Shown: in pieces, positions 23,914 through 27,921 of the stretch | Layout: every line of letters begins with the position of its first letter | How positions within the stretch are numbered: position 1 is the first letter of the stretch | Source of the DNA: an uncultured Caldimonas sp. | Lineage (GTDB): Bacteria > Pseudomonadota > Gammaproteobacteria > Burkholderiales > Burkholderiaceae | Assembly (NCBI RefSeq): GCF_946480305.1 | Contig: NZ_CAMLJQ010000052.1 | Location: 1 to 27,921 of the forward strand | Direction of reading: 5' to 3' | Length of the DNA: 27,921 nucleotides | The notes under the pieces: model-generated | The model's input: the letters and a program-made list of their open reading frames with translations, nothing else | Database searches by the model: none | What the model was told of the DNA's origin: nothing | Program-made: the position numbers and the translations under genes

Positions 23914-25000
23914 TTTCCCCGTTCTTCTCCGCCGGCGGCTGCTGCACGCTGGCGCGTGCGCCCTGCTCTGCGTTGCGCTGCCCCCCGCCACCCACGCCAA
24001 GCCCCCTGCTGCCGAACCGCCCGACGTGGTGACCTACGGGCAACGCGAGGACGTGATGGCGCTCGCCGACCAGATCGCGCAGCGCCAGCAACTCGACGCA
24101 GCATGGGTGCGCGAGGCACTCTCGCAGTCGCGCTACGTGCCTTCGGTGGCGAAGTTCATCATGCCCCCGCCTGCCGGCACCGCGAAGAACTGGGCTGCCT
24201 ACCGCTCCCGCTTCGTCGAGCCGCGCCGCATCCGGGCCGGCCTGGCCTTCTGGGAAGAGAACGCGAAGTGGATCGCCCAGGCCGAAGAGATGTACGGCGT
24301 GCCGGGCGAGATCGTCGTCGGCATCGTCGGCGTGGAAACCATCTACGGCCGGCACATGGGCAACTACCGCGTACTCGACGCGCTGGCCACGCTCAGCTTC
24401 GACTTCCCGCCCGGCCGGCGTGACCGAACGGAGTTCTTCCGCACGGAGCTCGAACAGTTCTTCGTGCTGTGCCGCAGCGAGCAACTAGACCCGCTGGCGC
24501 CGCTCGGCTCCTATGCCGGTGCGATGGGCATGCCGCAGTTCATGCCGAGCAGCTGGAACAAGTACGCGGTCGACTTCGACGGCGACGGGCACGTCGACCT
24601 GCACCGCAGCGCCGCCGACGTGATCGGCAGCGTCGCTCACTACCTGGCCGAGTTCGGCTGGCAGCGCGGGCAGCCGACGCACTTCCAGGTGGCGGCACCG
24701 GTGGAAACCACCGACCGCGCGAAATTGCTCGCGCCCGACATCCTGCCCAGCTTCACGGCTGAGGAGTTCGCGAACAGCGGCGCAGGCCTGCCGCCCGAGG
24801 GGCGTCAATATGCAGGCAAGCTGGCGCTGGTGGAGCTGCAGAACGGCGATGCCGCACCCAGCTACGTGGCCGGCACCGGGAATTTCTATGCGATCACGCG
24901 CTACAACTGGTCGAGCTACTACGCGATGGCCGTGATCGACCTGGGCCAGTCGATCGGCCTGCTGTACCGGGCACGCGTGGCCGGCACGCCGGGCTCATGA
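23906..25000 (+). CDS. mltB: Membrane-bound-type lytic murein transglycosylase B family
   Basis: A 364-aa secreted lytic transglycosylase that cleaves the MurNAc-GlcNAc bond of peptidoglycan. N-terminal signal LLHAGACALLCVALPPATHA, cleaved after about residue 31. The only nearby cysteines, C18 and C22, do not form a good lipobox, so it may be soluble periplasmic and not a lipoprotein. Catalytic Glu144 lies in GIVGVETIYGRHMGNYRVLD. SYAGAMGMPQFMPSSW (202-217) and the calcium-loop-like DFDGDGHVDL (223-232) are typical of MltB/Slt35. Start ATG 23906, overlapping tgpA by 8 bp, so it is probably co-transcribed with the MoxR-DUF58-TgpA cluster. Confidence 0.93.
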   Translation: MPDFPVLLRRRLLHAGACALLCVALPPATHAKPPAAEPPDVVTYGQREDVMALADQIAQRQQLDAAWVREALSQSRYVPSVAKFIMPPPAGTAKNWAAYRSRFVEPRRIRAGLAFWEENAKWIAQAEEMYGVPGEIVVGIVGVETIYGRHMGNYRVLDALATLSFDFPPGRRDRTEFFRTELEQFFVLCRSEQLDPLAPLGSYAGAMGMPQFMPSSWNKYAVDFDGDGHVDLHRSAADVIGSVAHYLAEFGWQRGQPTHFQVAAPVETTDRAKLLAPDILPSFTAEEFANSGAGLPPEGRQYAGKLALVELQNGDAAPSYVAGTGNFYAITRYNWSSYYAMAVIDLGQSIGLLYRARVAGTPGS

Positions 25001-25003
25001 ACC

Positions 25004-25025
25004 GCTCACCGGCTGGCCGGTGAGC
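25004..25025. terminator. Hairpin between mltB and the convergent small gene
   Basis: GCTCACCGG-CTGG-CCGGTGAGC: a perfect 9-bp stem and 4-nt loop beginning 3 nt after the mltB stop and overlapping the stop of the minus-strand gene. It is symmetric, so it could end both transcripts, although neither side has a T run. Confidence 0.5.
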
Positions 25026-25218
25026 TCTGCTTGAAGAGGTCCGGCGGCAGTTCGTCAAGCTCCACCACGTCGAGGCCCTGCTTCAACTCGACGGACGAAT
25101 CCATCCAGCTCGATTGAAACGTCTCCGGCCCGGCCGCCGCCGCTTGCGATGTCGGCCGCACGGGCGTGCGGGCCCTCACCAGCCCGGCTGCACCCTTCTT
25201 ACTGCTGAACAGGTACAT
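25006..25218 (-). CDS. Small hypothetical protein, 70 aa
   Basis: Unrecognised. MYLFSSKKGAAGLVRART at the start is basic; the C-terminal half (SVELKQGLDVVELDELPPDL, then FKQ) is acidic. No membrane segment or signal peptide. It has a strong ribosome binding site (AAGGAG, 5 nt before the ATG at 25218), which favours a real gene and that start over an in-frame ATG 10 codons earlier. It lies downstream of the transglutaminase gene on the same strand (55 bp gap), so it may be the last gene of the ATP-grasp/alpha-E/transglutaminase operon. Confidence 0.65.
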   Translation of the reverse strand: MYLFSSKKGAAGLVRARTPVRPTSQAAAAGPETFQSSWMDSSVELKQGLDVVELDELPPDLFKQSSPASR

Positions 25219-25272
25219 AGGCGCTCCTTCCGCTTTGCACAGGAGCACTATCCGCCTGCCGCGAGCGCCAGC

Positions 25273-26094
25273 CTATCCCTGGAACGAGTGCCCTGCGGCC
25301 CCGAGTTGATGCATGTCAATGTGCACCTGCATCGTCTCTTCGCCGCCCCCCATGCGTATGCCTTTCACCGGCGGGCAGGCCGAGTAGTCGGTGCCGATGG
25401 CCAGGCGCACGTGCCGTTCGTCCATCAGGCAGGCATGCGTCACGTCGATGCTGAGCCAGCGCCGCGCCTGCGCATCAATGCACACATCGGCCCAGGCATG
25501 GCTGGCAAGCTCGGGCGCGTCAGGGGCGTGGAAATATCCGCTCACGTAGCGGGCCGGCACACCATGGCTGCGGCAGGCGGCAATGAACACGTGCGCCTGG
25601 TCCTGGCACACGCCCTTGCCCCAGTCGAAAGCCTCCAGCGCGGTGGTCTGCACGTCCGTCTGGCCCGGCCGATAGACCACCTGTTCGCGCACGGCGTCGG
25701 CCAGTGTCAACAGGCGGGCCGCATCCACACCGTGGTCGAGATGTGCCGCAGCGAACGCGGCTATGCGACGGTGCGGCTCCGCCAGCGGCGTACCCCGCAG
25801 GTACAACTGCGGGGGCGGTAGCTCGGGCGGGTCGATCACCTCCGGGCAGGCATGCGTCTCGACCACGCCCTCGGCACGGATCGTCCCTTTCATCAACGAG
25901 CCGGCCACCGTGTAGGTGTGCGTGAGGTTGCCGTAACCGTCGACCGACTCGAACAGCCGGCCCGGCGCGTGCACGCGCCAGTGCTCCACCGTCTGGTGCG
26001 GTGACGAACGCGGCGTGAGGCACAGCGCCTGCACCGCGTGCTGCACAGGCTGGCTGTACTCGTAGTGCGTGGCGTGATGGATCTGCAGTCGCAC
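25273..26094 (-). CDS. Transglutaminase-like family protein (soluble)
   Basis: A 273-aa cytoplasmic-type protein with an N-terminal beta domain (RLQIHHATHYEYSQPVQHAV) and a transglutaminase core. The triad is complete: C163 in DWGKGVCQDQAHVF, H199 in LASHAWADV and D217 in WLSIDVTHAC. There is no signal peptide. In many bacteria this type lies with an alpha-E protein and a circularly permuted ATP-grasp enzyme, as here. Published comparative genomics proposes that the ATP-grasp makes a peptide or amide bond and the transglutaminase-fold peptidase processes it. It ends in MHQLGAAGHSFQG. It starts 9 bp after the alpha-E stop, so the two are cotranscribed. Confidence 0.92.
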   Translation of the reverse strand: MRLQIHHATHYEYSQPVQHAVQALCLTPRSSPHQTVEHWRVHAPGRLFESVDGYGNLTHTYTVAGSLMKGTIRAEGVVETHACPEVIDPPELPPPQLYLRGTPLAEPHRRIAAFAAAHLDHGVDAARLLTLADAVREQVVYRPGQTDVQTTALEAFDWGKGVCQDQAHVFIAACRSHGVPARYVSGYFHAPDAPELASHAWADVCIDAQARRWLSIDVTHACLMDERHVRLAIGTDYSACPPVKGIRMGGGEETMQVHIDMHQLGAAGHSFQG

Positions 26095-26103
26095 CGTCGT
26101 CGG

Positions 26104-27063
26104 TCAGTGGGTCACCGGAACCAGGAAGTCGCGGCTGATGCCTGCGCCCAGGTCGTTCACACGGTCGAGGAACTGCGTCAGGAAGGCATGCAGCCCCGTC
26201 GACAGGATTTCGTCGATGCAAGCGTACTGGAGGTCGGCACGCAACCGACCGGCACGACGCTGCGTTTCGTTGGAATGCTCATTCGCCACCGCATGCAGGT
26301 TGCCGACGACCTCGTTCATGCAAGCCGCCAGCGAGCGCGGCATGTCGGGCCGCAGGACGAGCAGCTCGGCCACCTTCTCGGGCCGGATGACATTGCGATA
26401 GACCTTGCGATAAACCTCGAACCCCGACACCGACCGCAGGATCGCCGACCAGTGATAGAAGTCGTACTCCACGTCCTTCTGGTTCGCCTCGCCGAAGAAC
26501 TCGGCCCCCATGCCGTGGAACTTCACGTCGAGCAGTCGCGCCGTGTTGTCGGCGCGTTCGAGGAAGGTGCCGATACGCAGGAAGTGAAAGGCCTCGTCCT
26601 GCAGCATCGTCCCGAGCGTGACGCCGCGCGAAAGATGCGAGCGGAACTTGACCCACTCGAAGCACTCGCTCGGGTCCCGCTGGAAGCGTGCCGCGGTGAA
26701 CAGGCGGTTGAACTCGATCCAGGTCTGGTTCTGCGTTTCCCACACCTCGGTGGTCAGCGTGCCCCGCACCGCCCGCGCGTTCTCTCGCGCGGCTTTGAGA
26801 CAACTCGAAATGCTCGACGGATTGCTTTCGTCGCGCACCATGTAGTCCATCACCTCGCGGGCGGTGAAACCGGCATAGCGCCGCGTGAAGTCCTCCGTCA
26901 GCTCGCTGATGCTCAACAGGCCCCGCCAGCCTTGCTCGGCCATCTCGGCGGACTGCGGCAGCAAGCCCGTCTGGTAGTTCACGTCCAGCATGCGGGCGGT
27001 GTTCTCGGCCCGTTCCATGTACCGAGCCATCCAGAACAAGTGATCGGCAGTGCGTGACAGCAT
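26104..27063 (-). CDS. Alpha-E domain protein (DUF403)
   Basis: A 319-aa all-helical protein. The N-terminus MLSRTADHLFWMARYMERAE followed by NTARMLDVNYQ is the family signature, and FLRIGTFLERADNTARLLDV (about residues 155-175) repeats the same ER(A)xNTAR theme. Start ATG 27063 is preceded by GGGAGGT 7 nt upstream; an upstream in-frame ATG gives a 12-residue extension without support. Alpha-E proteins almost always accompany the ATP-grasp and transglutaminase genes found on either side here; their molecular role is not established. Confidence 0.92.
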   Translation of the reverse strand: MLSRTADHLFWMARYMERAENTARMLDVNYQTGLLPQSAEMAEQGWRGLLSISELTEDFTRRYAGFTAREVMDYMVRDESNPSSISSCLKAARENARAVRGTLTTEVWETQNQTWIEFNRLFTAARFQRDPSECFEWVKFRSHLSRGVTLGTMLQDEAFHFLRIGTFLERADNTARLLDVKFHGMGAEFFGEANQKDVEYDFYHWSAILRSVSGFEVYRKVYRNVIRPEKVAELLVLRPDMPRSLAACMNEVVGNLHAVANEHSNETQRRAGRLRADLQYACIDEILSTGLHAFLTQFLDRVNDLGAGISRDFLVPVTH

Positions 27064-27068
27064 CTCGT

Positions 27069-27215
27069 TTACCTCCCGTGGCCGAGAACACCGCTGCACG
27101 CTGTCGCGTGCGCTGTGCTGTGCCGGCTTCGCCGTCCAAGCGCCTGCGGCGCCTGAGCAGCGCGCTCCATGTACCGAGCCATCCAGAACAAATGATCAGC
27201 AGTCCTCGACAGCAT
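27069..27215 (-). pseudogene. Decayed second copy of the alpha-E gene start, partly inverted
   Basis: 27163-27215 repeats the first 53 bp of the alpha-E gene (27011-27063) with 47 of 53 identical bases. All six changes are synonymous, so MLSRTADHLFWMARYMER is intact, and a purine-rich GAGAGGAG lies before the ATG. Past ER the match breaks, but the next 15 bp of the parent gene (26996-27010) appear in opposite orientation at 27080-27094. Flipping 27080-27162 restores the exact continuation ERAENTA. As it stands the frame gives a 48-residue product. It was probably a once-functional paralogue disrupted by inversion and deletion. Confidence 0.7.
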
Positions 27216-27259
27216 CGCAGCACTCCTCTCCCGCATATGAACCAGGCCTGATCGAGCGA

Positions 27260-27426
27260 ACACCGTGGAGCCGGCTCTGCCGGTCCACTGGTGGTGCCCC
27301 TTCGCAGGGGGCGGCCGCAGGCCGTAGGGGGTGAGCCACATCCACACCGTGGAACCGGCTCTGCCGCGCCACTGGTGTTGCCCCCTCGAAGGGGGCGCGC
27401 GAAGCGCGTAGGGGGTGGTCCATATC
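27260..27426. repeat. Two tandem ~84-bp intergenic repeats
   Basis: Copy 1 begins at 27260 and copy 2 at 27344. Both share ACACCGTGGA, CCGGCTCTGCCG, CCACTGGTG, TGCCCC, and GTAGGGGGTG in the same order, with scattered differences. Each holds short palindromes (for example CCCCCTCGAAGGGGG and CGCGCGAAGCGCG in copy 2) that would fold in RNA. They resemble the GC-rich palindromic intergenic elements common in Burkholderiales genomes. They lie between the ATP-grasp stop and the alpha-E remnant, and may end or attenuate the upstream transcript. Confidence 0.75.
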
Positions 27427-27921
27427 AGGTCTCCAAAACCCAGGTGTCCTTGGTGCCGCCCCCCTGGCTGCTGTTGACCACCAGCGAGCCCTCCTTCAGC
27501 GCCACGCGCGTCAACCCGCCGGGCACCATCTGCACCGTCTTGCCGCTCAGCACGAACGGCCGCAGGTCGATGTGCCGCGGGGCGATGCCGCTTTCGACGA
27601 AGGTCGGGCAGGTCGACAGCGCCAATGTGGGCTGGGCGATGTAGTTGCTGGGGTTGGCCTTGAGCTGCTCGCGGAAGGCGTCGATCTCCTGCTTCGTGGC
27701 CGCGGGGCCGACCAGCATGCCGTAGCCGCCGGCGCCGTGCACTTCCTTGACGACCAGGTCTTCCAGGTGGTCGAGCACGTAGCCGAGATCGCCCTCGTCG
27801 CGGCACAGATAGGTGGGCACGTTGTTGAGGATGGGCTTTTCGCCGAGGTAGAACTCGACCATCTTGGGCACGTAGGGGTAGATGGACTTGTCGTCGGCGA
27901 TGCCGGTGCCGATGGCGTTGG
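27425..27921 (-). CDS. Circularly permuted ATP-grasp type 2 protein, C-terminal part (5' truncated by window)
   Basis: The frame enters from the right edge; about the last 165 residues are present. At the edge is the family motif NAIGTGIADDKSIYPYVPKM, followed by VVKEVHGAGGYGMLVGP (nucleotide-binding loop) and the ending SLVVNSSQGGGTKDTWVLE. The ATG at 27871 is internal. Family members form peptide or amide bonds using ATP. It heads the minus-strand set ATP-grasp, alpha-E, transglutaminase, but here about 360 bp of remnant and repeat DNA separate it from alpha-E. Confidence 0.93.
   Translation of the reverse strand, partial: NAIGTGIADDKSIYPYVPKMVEFYLGEKPILNNVPTYLCRDEGDLGYVLDHLEDLVVKEVHGAGGYGMLVGPAATKQEIDAFREQLKANPSNYIAQPTLALSTCPTFVESGIAPRHIDLRPFVLSGKTVQMVPGGLTRVALKEGSLVVNSSQGGGTKDTWVLET

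Overview
The window is GC-rich (roughly two-thirds G+C), densely packed bacterial DNA. The gene content and order fit a betaproteobacterium of the order Burkholderiales (Rubrivivax/Leptothrix/Caldimonas-like). This is inferred from the proteins and base composition; there is no rRNA to test it. No tRNA, rRNA, CRISPR array or complete insertion sequence was seen.

Layout. (1) 1-3833, plus strand: 3' part of an Mrp/Mnh multisubunit Na+/H+ antiporter operon (fused A/B subunit cut by the window edge, then C, D, E, F, G). (2) 3843-6326: two divergent accessory genes, a small HExxH protein and a 556-aa EF-hand-like protein resembling type III translocon/effector proteins of the HrpF/NolX kind. The latter has a PIP/hrpII-type box (TTCGC-N15-TTCGG) upstream. 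(3) 6570-8342, minus: a lower-GC gene for a lipoprotein with a right-handed beta-helix. (4) 8810-10336: class I (4Fe-4S) fumarase.

(5) 10500-17490 is the most interesting block, a three-gene retron cassette: a 1065-aa HEAT/ARM-repeat protein with a WGR-like N-terminus, a winged-helix/SWIM zinc-finger protein overlapping it by 4 bp, and a retron-type reverse transcriptase. Between the SWIM and RT genes lies a 353-bp gap with the architecture of an msr-msd non-coding RNA: a perfect 15-bp a1/a2 inverted repeat (15391-15405 / 15600-15614) enclosing a long hairpin (15470-15571). From memory, ARM + WH-SWIM + RT is the gene set called type XIII in the published retron classification. The RT also carries a long Ala/Pro-rich linker and a C-terminal transmembrane helix, suggesting membrane anchoring.

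(6) 17515-19827, minus: an MscS-family channel and a class II histone-deacetylase-like amidohydrolase. (7) 19878-25000, plus: MoxR ATPase, DUF58 protein and TgpA-like membrane transglutaminase with overlapping ends, then an MltB-type lytic transglycosylase; together an envelope/peptidoglycan cluster. (8) 25006-27921, minus: a 70-aa small protein, a soluble transglutaminase-like protein, an alpha-E protein, and the 3' end of a circularly permuted ATP-grasp gene. The last three form a known partnership thought to make and process a peptide. Between alpha-E and ATP-grasp lie a decayed, partly inverted second copy of the alpha-E gene start and two tandem ~84-bp intergenic repeats.
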